Assembly (NCBI GenBank): GCA_017646625.1
Contig: JAGCMF010000023.1
Span: 1 to 46,211, forward strand
DNA from: Alistipes sp.
GTDB lineage: Bacteria; Bacteroidota; Bacteroidia; Bacteroidales; Rikenellaceae
Direction: 5' to 3'
DNA: 46,211 nucleotides
A model generated the notes under the pieces. It did not search any database and had not been told where the DNA came from. It was given only the letters and a program-made list of their open reading frames with translations. Of this stretch, positions 1 to 6,547 are shown one piece after another. The translations under genes were made by a program, and so were the position numbers. Within the stretch, counting starts at the first letter, position 1. Every line of letters starts with the position of its first letter.

Positions 1-59
1 AGGGCATCCAGTATGGTCGTGTTGAGGATGTACACAACTGGAATGTTATTGTAGAGTAA
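1..59 (+). CDS. 3' end of an unrecognised gene (partial)
   Basis: Reading from base 3, an open frame of 18 codons (GIQYGRVEDVHNWNVIVE) ends at a TAA stop at 57-59. The other two forward frames close within the same stretch or give less plausible composition. The gene begins left of the window and I do not recognise its family from this tail. Its stop codon overlaps the first bases of repeat copy A, whose T-tailed hairpin at 100-145 could terminate its transcript. Confidence 0.55.
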   Translation, partial: GIQYGRVEDVHNWNVIVE

Positions 60-185
60 TTTCTTGTTAGAAGGGGTCATCTTCGACTCTTCAATCAACG
101 CCACCAATGGGACGTACGTCAAGTACTACCCATCGGTGGCTTTTTCATGTCAGAGCCAAATCTGACGCCCTTCTAACAAGAAATT
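58..185 (+). repeat. Intergenic repeat family, copy A (class I core, full length)
   Basis: An 18-bp perfect inverted repeat (58-75 with 168-185; arm AATTTCTTGTTAGAAGGG) closes the element. Inside is a small hairpin, GTC (76-78) pairing GAC (85-87) around the loop ATCTTC. A long hairpin follows at 100-140: GCCACC pairs GGTGGC, then an A.C mismatch, ATGGG pairs CCCAT, a 2x2 internal loop, GTAC pairs GTAC, apical loop GTCAA. TTTTT follows at 141-145, so it can act as a terminator on the plus strand. The left arm starts on the TAA stop of the upstream gene. Related copies are at 187, 5680, 31033, 31171, 34651 and 34836, with a core-only relative at 44683. Confidence 0.85.
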
Positions 186-186
186 T

Positions 187-275
187 AATTTCTTGTGATA
201 GCGGCGCATCTGCGACGCTTCAATCAAACGACAGAATGGAATGTACGTCAAGTACTACCCATCCGGGGCTTTTTC
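187..275 (+). repeat. Intergenic repeat family, copy B (class I core, 3' arm missing)
   Basis: This copy starts one base after copy A with the arm AATTTCTTGTGATA. It carries the small hairpin CGC-ATCT-GCG, the CTTCAATCA segment and a degenerate class I hairpin (ATGG 236-239 with CCAT 259-262; GTAC 243-246 with GTAC 252-255; loop GTCAA). It lacks the expected CCCTTCT...ACAAG closing arm. The sequence runs instead into the long inverted repeat that starts at 269, which suggests truncation or replacement at that junction. Confidence 0.7.
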
Positions 276-463
276 ATTGTCGGGTACCAAAGGGCATAAA
301 AGGGCAGAAGGGTCACAAGGGTCAGAAAAGGTAAAAACAAAAGTCCGCGTCAACGCACAACCTTTTATGCCCTTTTATGACGCTTTATGCCCTTTGGCGC
401 CAAACACAGCATCCGCGACAACGCCCTACCTTTTATGCCCTTTGGTACCCGACAATGAAAAAG
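269..463. repeat. Perfect 35-bp inverted repeat around a 125-bp loop
   Basis: Bases 269-303 are the exact reverse complement of 429-463. The loop (304-428) and flanks carry several more copies of the motif TTTATGCCCTTT or its complement AAAGGGCATAAA. A direct repeat of AGGGCAGAAGGGTCACAAGGG type occurs just inside the left arm (about 301-321) and, with one extra A, just outside the right arm (about 462-484). No TAnnTTTG promoter is seen in the loop in either orientation, so an invertible promoter is not supported. It could be a strong hairpin, a small RNA, or a relic of recombination. Confidence 0.85.
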
Positions 464-617
464 GGCAGAAAGGGTCACAAGGGACATTGTCTCATTGTCC
501 CAAAAATTGTCCGCCAGGCCCCATTTTCAAAAAAAAATTATCTCACTGCTCCCCATCTGCAATAGTGCCCTGTAGATAAAAATTAACTAAAAATTTCGTC
601 GTTAGGAAAATTTTGCT

Positions 618-625
618 TAACTTTG
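618..625 (+). promoter_or_regulatory. Bacteroidetes -7 box for the ior operon
   Basis: TAACTTTG matches the Bacteroidetes -7 consensus TAnnTTTG. It is the only good match in the 270 bp before iorA. A -33 box is weak (TTTCG near 594). If used, the transcript has a leader of about 100 nt containing the alternating tract at 651-680 and a small hairpin. Confidence 0.6.
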
Positions 626-650
626 AAGATGCGTAATTGCGCCTATACGA

Positions 651-680
651 ATATGTATGTGCATGCGCGCGTATACACAC
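651..680. other. 30-nt perfectly alternating purine-pyrimidine tract in the ior leader
   Basis: Every base from 651 to 680 alternates purine and pyrimidine (it begins ATATGTATGTGCATGCGCGC). The tract is AT-rich at the ends with a GCGCGC centre, a composition able to adopt left-handed Z-DNA under negative supercoiling. It sits about 26 bp downstream of the -7 box and 50 bp before iorA. Any role is inference. Confidence 0.75.
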
Positions 681-692
681 TCGTGGAGTGTG
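676..692 (+). other. Leader hairpin before iorA
   Basis: CACACTC (676-682) pairs perfectly with GAGTGTG (686-692) around the loop GTG. No T-run follows, so it is not a terminator. It overlaps the end of the alternating tract and lies 39 nt before the iorA start, where it could affect transcript stability or translation. Confidence 0.5.
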
Positions 693-731
693 ATGCTGAT
701 ATAAGTTAAACAACCTAAAAACTATACCGAT

Positions 732-2351
732 ATGAAAAAACTACTTCTCGGTGACGAGGCTATTGCACAGGCTGCTATCGACGCAGGTCTGTCGGGAGTA
801 TATGCATATCCCGGTACGCCATCTACCGAAATTACAGAATTCATTCAGCTACGCGAGGAGAAGCGTGGCGATGCAGACAACAAGATTTGCTGCCGTTGGG
901 CAACAAATGAGAAGACAGCGATGGAGGGTGCTCTCGGCATGTCATACATGGGTAAGCGTGCCCTTGTATGTATGAAGCATGTGGGTATGAATGTTGCTGC
1001 CGACCCATTCGTTAACTCGGCGATGACAGGTGTGAATGGTGGTCTTGTAGTTGTTGCTGCTGATGACCCCTCTATGCACTCATCGCAGAACGAGCAGGAC
1101 TCACGCTTCTATGGTAAGTTCGCCCTCATGCCTATCTTCGAGCCATCATCACAGCAGGAGGCTTACGACATGACTCATGCGGCATTCGAGCTCTCGGAGG
1201 CTGTTAAGCTCCCTGTGCTCATGCGTGTTACAACACGTATGGCGCACTCACGTGCTGTTGTTAACATCACCGAGGAGCCACGCAAGCAGAATGATATATG
1301 CCGTCCCGAGGATGTGCGTCGTTGGATCCTTCTTCCAGCCTTCGCCAAGAAGCGCTATGTGGAGTTGCTCGCACAGCAGGATGACCTGATGAAGGCTGCC
1401 GTAGAGTCGAAGTATAACCTCTACCGCAAGGGCACAACACCCGAGAGAGGTGTCATCTGCACAGGTATCGCCTACAACTACTATATGGAGAATGCTGCTG
1501 GCTGCCAGGAGCGCAGCGTGCTCAAGGTGTCACAGTATCCATTGCCCGTAGAGCTCATCGAGAAGATGGTTGAGGATGGCGCAAAGGAGATCCTCGTCAT
1601 GGAGGAGGGTCAGCCTGTTGTTGAGGAGATGGTACGCGCCATCGTGCCTTCAACAGTTGAGGTTAAGGGCCGTCTCACAGGTGATTTGCCACGTGTTGGT
1701 GAGCTTACTCCCGACAGTGTGCGTAAGTCATTGGGCATGGCGGCGTTGGAGAACCTTGAGGCTGACGACATCGTTGTGGCACGTCCACCTGCCTTGTGTC
1801 AGGGTTGTGGCCACAGAGATATGTACAAGGCGTTGAACGAGGTTGCTGCGGAGTACGAGAATCCACGTATCTTCGGCGATATCGGCTGCTACACACTTGG
1901 TGCTTTGCCTCCATTCCAGGCGTTGCATGCATGTGTTGAGATGGGTGCTTCAATCACCATGGCGAAGGGTGCTGCTGATGCTGGTCAGTTCCCATCATTT
2001 GCCGTTATCGGTGACTCTACATTCACACACTCGGGTATGACAGGCCTCTTGGACTGCGTTAACTCTAATGCAAATGTTGTTGTTGTAATCTCTGATAACC
2101 TCACTACAGGTATGACCGGTGGTCAGGACTCTGCAGGTACAGGTAAGATTGAGGATATCTGCCGTGGCGTGGGTGTTAACCCCGACCATGTACGTGTTGT
2201 TGTGCCATTGCCAAAGAACATGGAGGAGATCAAGAGCATCTTGCGCGAGGAGATTGAGTACAAGGGTGTATCAGTCATCATTCCACGTCGTGAGTGTATC
2301 CAGACCGCGAAGCGTCATGCAAAGGCGAGAGCAGCAGCAAAGAAGGAGTAA
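732..2351 (+). CDS. iorA: Indolepyruvate:ferredoxin oxidoreductase, alpha subunit
   Basis: This TPP-dependent subunit oxidises aryl-pyruvates (indolepyruvate, phenylpyruvate, hydroxyphenylpyruvate) to arylacetyl-CoA with reduction of ferredoxin. The 539-residue protein opens with the pyrimidine-binding domain (GVYAYPGTPSTEI) and has the CQGCGH motif (Cys356, Cys359, His361). The TPP-binding segment follows, with GDIGCYTLG and then GDSTFTHSG ... NLTTGMTGGQDS. It ends in a basic tail about where many archaeal IorA proteins continue into a C-terminal ferredoxin domain. No CxxCxxC cluster is present, so the Fe-S relay must be external or absent. The start follows an A-rich leader. iorB follows after 28 bp. 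The arrangement with an aminotransferase and a CoA-transferase supports aromatic amino-acid fermentation. Confidence 0.93.
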   Translation: MKKLLLGDEAIAQAAIDAGLSGVYAYPGTPSTEITEFIQLREEKRGDADNKICCRWATNEKTAMEGALGMSYMGKRALVCMKHVGMNVAADPFVNSAMTGVNGGLVVVAADDPSMHSSQNEQDSRFYGKFALMPIFEPSSQQEAYDMTHAAFELSEAVKLPVLMRVTTRMAHSRAVVNITEEPRKQNDICRPEDVRRWILLPAFAKKRYVELLAQQDDLMKAAVESKYNLYRKGTTPERGVICTGIAYNYYMENAAGCQERSVLKVSQYPLPVELIEKMVEDGAKEILVMEEGQPVVEEMVRAIVPSTVEVKGRLTGDLPRVGELTPDSVRKSLGMAALENLEADDIVVARPPALCQGCGHRDMYKALNEVAAEYENPRIFGDIGCYTLGALPPFQALHACVEMGASITMAKGAADAGQFPSFAVIGDSTFTHSGMTGLLDCVNSNANVVVVISDNLTTGMTGGQDSAGTGKIEDICRGVGVNPDHVRVVVPLPKNMEEIKSILREEIEYKGVSVIIPRRECIQTAKRHAKARAAAKKE

Positions 2352-2379
2352 GCCGATAAACAACAAAAAAGAGACTATC

Positions 2380-2961
2380 ATGAAGAAAGATATTATTTTG
2401 GCAGGCGTCGGCGGACAGGGTATTCTGTCGATTGCTACGGTTATTGGCGAGGCAGCCTTGGCCGAGGGTTGGAACATCAAGCAGGCGGAGGTTCATGGCA
2501 TGAGCCAGCGTGGTGGCGATGTGCAGAGTAACTTGCGACTCTCAACAGAGCCTATCGCTTCGGACCTCATCGCGAAGGGTGGTGCCGACATCATCATCTC
2601 GTTGGAGCCTATGGAGGCGTTGCGCTACTTGCAGTATTTGAAGAAGGATGGTTGGGTTGTTACATCTAATGTCCCCTTCATCAACATCCCTAACTACCCA
2701 GCAGAGGAGGAGCTTGGCAAGCATCTTGCGGCACTCCCTAACTGCGTATCGTTGAATGTTGAGCAGTTGGCCAAGGATGCTGGTGCGCCACTTCAGGCTG
2801 CCAATATGGTGCTCCTCGGTGCTGCCATTCCTATGCTCGACATCGAGTTCGAGAAGATTGAGGCGGGTATTCGTCGTATCTTCGCACGTAAGGGCGAGGA
2901 GGTCATCGAGAAGAACCTCGCAGCGGTACGTGCTGGTTACGATAACTCAATAAAGAGATAG
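2380..2961 (+). CDS. iorB: Indolepyruvate:ferredoxin oxidoreductase, beta subunit
   Basis: This is the gamma-type (POR/KOR gamma) subunit that pairs with IorA. The 193-residue protein starts MKKDIILAGVGGQG, whose glycine-rich motif is characteristic of the family. It continues with AEVHGMSQRGGDVQSNLR, which matches the conserved CoA/TPP-interface segment of these subunits. The ATG at 2380 fits the family start and the A-rich leader. An upstream in-frame start at 2119 would lie deep inside iorA and is rejected. The stop abuts the ATG of the next gene (TAGATG), so the two are translationally coupled. Confidence 0.93.
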   Translation: MKKDIILAGVGGQGILSIATVIGEAALAEGWNIKQAEVHGMSQRGGDVQSNLRLSTEPIASDLIAKGGADIIISLEPMEALRYLQYLKKDGWVVTSNVPFINIPNYPAEEELGKHLAALPNCVSLNVEQLAKDAGAPLQAANMVLLGAAIPMLDIEFEKIEAGIRRIFARKGEEVIEKNLAAVRAGYDNSIKR

Positions 2962-4284
2962 ATGGATATGGAGAGACCATTGGATAAGCAGACCGTAGAT
3001 AACATATGTATTGCTAACGGTTTGCGCAACGCCAAGGAGCTTGGTGCTGCATCTATACGTCAGTTCGTCAGCGTCGTGAAGGATATCGAGGCGAAGATGG
3101 GCGTGGAGTATATACGTATGGAGATTGGTGAGCCTGGTCTCCCTGCCGAGATGATTGGTATCGAGGCGGAGCATGAGGCGTTGCTTGCGGGCGTAGGCTC
3201 GAAGTATCCCCTCATCACAGGTATCGAGCCCCTCACAAAGGAGGCATCGCGCTTCGTTAAGGCCTTCATCAACCTCGACATTCCTCCTGTATGCTTTGTG
3301 CCTACGGTAGGCTCTATGCAGGGTGCCTTTGCGGCGTTCATGGCGTTGAATCAGATGCGTGACGACCGCGATACAATCCTCTTTATCGACCCAGGCTTCC
3401 CTGTGCAGAAGATGCAGTGTAAGGTTCAGGGCATACGCTTCGAGTCGTTCGATGTCATCGACTACCGTGGCAAGGCTCTCGAGGCGAAACTCGAGGAGGT
3501 GTTGTCGTCAGGTCGCATCAGCGGTATGATATACTCTAACCCTAACAACCCTACATGGATGTGCCTCAACGAGGAGGAGTTGGAGATTATTGGTCGTATG
3601 GCTACGAAGTATGATGTCGTTGTCATCGAGGATTTGGCATACCTCAACATGGACTTCCGTGAGGATAGATCGAAGCCTTTCGAGGCACCATACCAGCCCT
3701 CTGTAGCGCGCTACACAGACAACTGCATGCACCTGTTGTCGGGCTCGAAGATGTTCTCATATGCTGGTCAGCGTATCGCCGTTGTTGCACTCAACCCTGC
3801 GCTTGCTGAACGCTGCTATGAGGGCTTCGCACAGCGCTATGGCAACGATGGTCAGTTCCGCCGTAACTTCATCTTCAACATCCTATATGTCCTCTCATCG
3901 GGTGTTCCACACTCTGCGCAGTATGCCTTGGCGGCTATGTTCCGTGCGGCATCTGACGGCAAGCTCAACTATGTGGAGCACACACGTGAGTATGCACGTC
4001 GTGCGCAGCGCGTGAAGGAGATTATGGTTAAGAATGGCTTCCATATCGTCTACGATAAGGATTGCGACCAGGATGTCAGCGATGGCTTCTTCTTCACATT
4101 CGGATATAAGGATATGACTGGCGAGCAGCTCATCAACAAGCTCATCTACTATGGCATCTCGGCCATCACACTATCACCTACGGGTAGCTCACGCGAGGGT
4201 CTTCGTGGTTGTGTGTCGATGATCTCGGACTACCAGTATGATGAGTTGGATAAGCGTTTGCGCCTCTTCAGCCAGGACTATTAA
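2962..4284 (+). CDS. Class I/II PLP-dependent aminotransferase, probably aromatic
   Basis: A fold-type I aminotransferase of 440 residues. NPNNPT lies at 193-198, the cofactor-binding Asp at 224 (VIEDLAY), the Schiff-base lysine at 263 (SGSKMFSYAGQR), and a C-terminal Arg region near SREGLRGCVSM. It directly follows the iorB stop. A second ATG two codons downstream (2968) is also possible. In an operon with iorAB its natural role is to convert aromatic amino acids to the 2-oxoacids that IorAB consumes. That substrate is inferred from context; the sequence alone supports only an aminotransferase. A hairpin with a T-run follows at 4347-4378. Confidence 0.87.
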   Translation: MDMERPLDKQTVDNICIANGLRNAKELGAASIRQFVSVVKDIEAKMGVEYIRMEIGEPGLPAEMIGIEAEHEALLAGVGSKYPLITGIEPLTKEASRFVKAFINLDIPPVCFVPTVGSMQGAFAAFMALNQMRDDRDTILFIDPGFPVQKMQCKVQGIRFESFDVIDYRGKALEAKLEEVLSSGRISGMIYSNPNNPTWMCLNEEELEIIGRMATKYDVVVIEDLAYLNMDFREDRSKPFEAPYQPSVARYTDNCMHLLSGSKMFSYAGQRIAVVALNPALAERCYEGFAQRYGNDGQFRRNFIFNILYVLSSGVPHSAQYALAAMFRAASDGKLNYVEHTREYARRAQRVKEIMVKNGFHIVYDKDCDQDVSDGFFFTFGYKDMTGEQLINKLIYYGISAITLSPTGSSREGLRGCVSMISDYQYDELDKRLRLFSQDY

Positions 4285-4346
4285 GCGATTGTCGTACGGG
4301 CTACATAGGCTTGTGACGTACAATTTCGAGTAAATGTAATAAGTTA

Positions 4347-4378
4347 GGGCTGCCCGAAGTCAAAGGACGGCCCTTTTT
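4347..4378 (+). terminator. Terminator-like hairpin inside the ior cassette
   Basis: GGGCTG (4347-4352) pairs with CGGCCC (4368-4373), one G.U pair included. The stem extends through CC/GG past one mismatch and is followed by TTTTT (4374-4378). It lies 13 nt before the ATG of the CoA-transferase with no clear TAnnTTTG promoter between. It may act as a partial terminator that lowers expression of the last gene. Confidence 0.65.
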
Positions 4379-4391
4379 AAAAATAGTGTGT

Positions 4392-5681
4392 ATGAATTTT
4401 GTTAGTGCGGCTGAAGCCGCCAAGCTTATCAAGTCGGGTGACTCGGTATATATCCAGGGCTCGACATCTGTTCCCGAGGTGTTGGTGCAGGCTATGACCG
4501 ACCGTGCTGCGGAGCTCCGTGGCGTGAAGGTATATACTGCCTTTGCCATCGGTCGTTGCGATGCTCCCTATGCCAAGGCCGAGCTACGCGACTCATTCGA
4601 GCCATTGAGCTTCTTCGTTGCCAACAACCTCCGCAATGCCATTAACTCGGGTGTTGCGCAGACCATCCCAGCCTTCCTTGGCGAGATTCCCTTCTTGTTC
4701 CGTTCTGGTCAGGTGCCCTTGGATGTTACGCTGCTCAACGTCTCGGAGCCCGATGAGGATGGCTACTGCTCATATGGTATCTCTGCCGACCTCGCATTCT
4801 CGGCTGTGGAGTGCTCAAAGACTGTCATCGCCCAGGTGAATAAGTATATGCCTCGCACGTTTGGTGACCCTGTCATCCATGTGTCGAAGCTCGCCGCTAT
4901 GGTACGTGGCGATGAGCCTCTTGTCGAGGTGCCTACGGTCATCCCTAACGATGTTGAGAGAGCCATAGGTAACTATATCGCACAGGAGATTCCTGATGGT
5001 GCTACCCTCCAGATTGGTGTTGGTGGCATCCCTAATGCTGTCCTCGATGCGCTTCACGACCATAAGCACCTCGGCCTACATACCGAGGCTATGACCGACG
5101 GTGTTGTGCCCCTCATCCAGAAGGGTATCATCGACAACTCGTTGAAGAAGCTCTATCCTGGTCAGTCGTTGGCATGCTTGTGCCTCGGTAGCCAGCGTTT
5201 GTATGACTATCTCGATGGTAACCGCGATGTTGTCATCCGCGATGTTGCCTGGACTAACGACCCACAGAATATACGCCAGAACCCCAAGGTTATGGCTGTA
5301 AACTCTGCTATCGAGGTTGACCTTACGGGTCAGATATGTGCCGATAGTATCGGTGAACGCATCTTCTCTGGTGTCGGTGGCCAGCACGACTTCATGTATG
5401 GTGGTGCGTTGTCCGAGGGTGGTAAGTGCTTCATCGCCCTTCCATCAATCACTTCGAAGGGTGTATCGAAGATTGTGCCTACTCTCACCAAGGGTGCTGG
5501 TGTCGTTACCACACGCTTCCAGGCGCAGTATATCGCTACAGAGCATGGTATCGTCTACCTACGTAATAAGTCGTTAGCGCAGCGTGCCAAGCTCCTTATC
5601 TCTATCGCAGACCCATCAGTACGTGAGGATTTGGAACGTGCGGCTGTTGAGAGGTTTGGCATAGGATTCCTCCGCGCATAA
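4392..5681 (+). CDS. Acetyl-CoA hydrolase/transferase family CoA-transferase
   Basis: This protein belongs to the acetyl-CoA hydrolase/4-hydroxybutyrate CoA-transferase family, which moves CoA between acyl groups through a glutamyl-CoA thioester. The likely catalytic glutamate is Glu232 in HTEAMTDGVV. The family motifs GVGGIPNAV and SGVGGQHDFMYGG are present, and 429 residues is the normal length. An upstream GTG at 4386 adds only two residues; the ATG at 4392 matches the family start. After IorAB a plausible job is to release arylacetate from arylacetyl-CoA while conserving the thioester on acetate or another acid. The acyl specificity cannot be read from sequence. Repeat copy C begins on its TAA stop. 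Confidence 0.88.
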   Translation: MNFVSAAEAAKLIKSGDSVYIQGSTSVPEVLVQAMTDRAAELRGVKVYTAFAIGRCDAPYAKAELRDSFEPLSFFVANNLRNAINSGVAQTIPAFLGEIPFLFRSGQVPLDVTLLNVSEPDEDGYCSYGISADLAFSAVECSKTVIAQVNKYMPRTFGDPVIHVSKLAAMVRGDEPLVEVPTVIPNDVERAIGNYIAQEIPDGATLQIGVGGIPNAVLDALHDHKHLGLHTEAMTDGVVPLIQKGIIDNSLKKLYPGQSLACLCLGSQRLYDYLDGNRDVVIRDVAWTNDPQNIRQNPKVMAVNSAIEVDLTGQICADSIGERIFSGVGGQHDFMYGGALSEGGKCFIALPSITSKGVSKIVPTLTKGAGVVTTRFQAQYIATEHGIVYLRNKSLAQRAKLLISIADPSVREDLERAAVERFGIGFLRA

Positions 5682-5804
5682 TATCTTGTGATAAGGGGTT
5701 GATTGCGGCCCCTAACAAAAAATGCCGTCAATGGGACGTACGCCAAGTACTACCCATCGACGGCATTTTTGCCGAGTGTAGCACTCGGCGCCCTTCTGAC
5801 AAGA
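5680..5804 (+). repeat. Intergenic repeat family, copy C (class I core)
   Basis: The left arm CTTGTGATAAGGGG (5685-5698) pairs imperfectly with CCCTTCTGACAAG (5791-5803). The central hairpin pairs AAAAATGCCGTC (5718-5729) with GACGGCATTTTT (5759-5770). Then come the conserved A.C mismatch, ATGGG with CCCAT, a 2x2 loop, GTAC with GTAC, and apical loop GCCAA. A second hairpin follows, CCGAGTG (5772-5778) with CACTCGG (5782-5788). The A- and T-runs flanking the central stem make it a candidate bidirectional terminator between the CoA-transferase and convergent gcvH. The copy overlaps the upstream stop codon (TAA at 5679-5681). Confidence 0.8.
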
Positions 5805-5806
5805 AG

Positions 5807-5957
5807 TTAGGGAGTTTAGGGAAATTAGGGAAGTTAGGGAGTTTAGGGAGGATAAGGAGTTTAGGGAAATTAGGGAGTTTAGGGAGTTTAGGGAAGTTAG
5901 GGAATATGTTCTATCCTCCTTAAACTCCTTATCCTCCTTAAACTCCCTAAACTCTCT
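5807..5957. repeat. 9-bp TTAGGGANN tandem array facing an inverted array
   Basis: Eleven 9-bp units run from 5807 to 5905, nearly all reading TTAGGGAGT, TTAGGGAAA or TTAGGGAAG, with one variant ATAAGGAGT. After seven bases, five units of the complementary sense (ATCCTCCTT, AAACTCCTT and similar) run 5913-5957. The two arrays can fold on each other. The G-triplets spaced by six bases could also form a G-quadruplex. Open frames across it on both strands encode only repeated GKLGSLG or LNSL peptides and are not genes. It starts just after copy C and ends next to the gcvH terminator. Confidence 0.9.
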
Positions 5958-5960
5958 AAA

Positions 5961-5992
5961 ACAAAAAAGGCGTCCTGCCGTAGCAAGACGCC
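5961..5992 (-). terminator. Rho-independent terminator of gcvH
   Basis: On the minus strand GGCGTCTTG (5992-5984) pairs with CAGGACGCC (5977-5969), nine base pairs with one G.U, around a six-base loop. TTTTTT then T-rich sequence follows. It lies 23 bp downstream of gcvH. Confidence 0.88.
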
Positions 5993-6014
5993 AATGACGT
6001 AGTATGTACGCCAA

Positions 6015-6395
6015 TTATCCGATAAGAGCCTCGTAAGCTGCTGCGTCGAGAAGCTCCTCAACCTCTGCAGGGTTAGACATCTTAATCTTTACCAACCAAC
6101 CCTCGCCATAAGGATCTTTGTTAACGAGTGATGAGTCTGCCTCTACAGCCTCGTTGAACTCGATAACCTCGCCACTTACTGGTGAGAAGGCGTCAGATAC
6201 AGTCTTTACAGCCTCGATAGAGCCGAACACCTCGTTAGCCTCGATATTCTCGCCTACAGTAGGAACATCAACGAATACGATGTCACCGAGCTGTGACTGT
6301 GCATAGTCAGTAATGCCGATAACGGCAACATCACCCTCTACACGGCACCACTCGTGGTCGTTAGAGTACTTCAAATTAGCAGGTACATTAGCCAT
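6015..6395 (-). CDS. gcvH: Glycine cleavage system H protein
   Basis: GcvH is the lipoyl carrier that shuttles the aminomethyl group among the P, T and L proteins of glycine cleavage. The 126-residue protein has the expected length. It shows the N-terminal strand HEWCRVEGDVAVIGITDYA and the lipoylation site Lys64 in GSIEAVKTVSD, followed by SPVSGEVIEFN. The Bacteroidetes promoter at 6471-6500 and the terminator at 5961-5992 make it monocistronic. The other gcv genes are not in the window. With fhs (32982) it gives two one-carbon genes in this segment, but they are not linked. Confidence 0.96.
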   Translation of the reverse strand: MANVPANLKYSNDHEWCRVEGDVAVIGITDYAQSQLGDIVFVDVPTVGENIEANEVFGSIEAVKTVSDAFSPVSGEVIEFNEAVEADSSLVNKDPYGEGWLVKIKMSNPAEVEELLDAAAYEALIG

Positions 6396-6470
6396 AATTC
6401 AAGTTGTATTAAGTTGTAATTATTGTTGTCTTAACTCCTATTACGCCCTCTATGCGTACTTTCGCAAGTA

Positions 6471-6500
6471 CAAATATACACTTTATTCCGTTCAAACAAA
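6471..6500 (-). promoter_or_regulatory. gcvH promoter
   Basis: On the minus strand TTTG (6500-6497) is followed after 18 bases by TATATTTG (6478-6471), a perfect -7 box. The predicted transcript starts about 65 nt before the gcvH ATG. Confidence 0.72.
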
Positions 6501-6547
6501 AATTTTGGAATACTTTTTTTCGCTGTAGTGTGGTGAATGGGGTGTTG

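Noticed and set aside
304-428. Invertible promoter between the 35-bp inverted repeats
   Set aside because: No TAnnTTTG box occurs in the loop in either direction, and no recombinase gene is in the window. The inverted repeat itself is reported.
58-580. CRISPR array
   Set aside because: The repeats are inverted and imperfect, with no regular direct repeat plus spacer spacing and no cas genes nearby.
5807-5905. Telomere or linear replicon end
   Set aside because: The units are 9 bp, not 6 bp TTAGGG, and lie between ordinary genes with an inverted array beside them.
5712-6014. Open frames through the 9-bp repeat array on both strands
   Set aside because: Their repeated LNSL or GKLGSLG peptides come only from the 9-bp repeats, whose length is a multiple of three. 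No start signal or family is seen.
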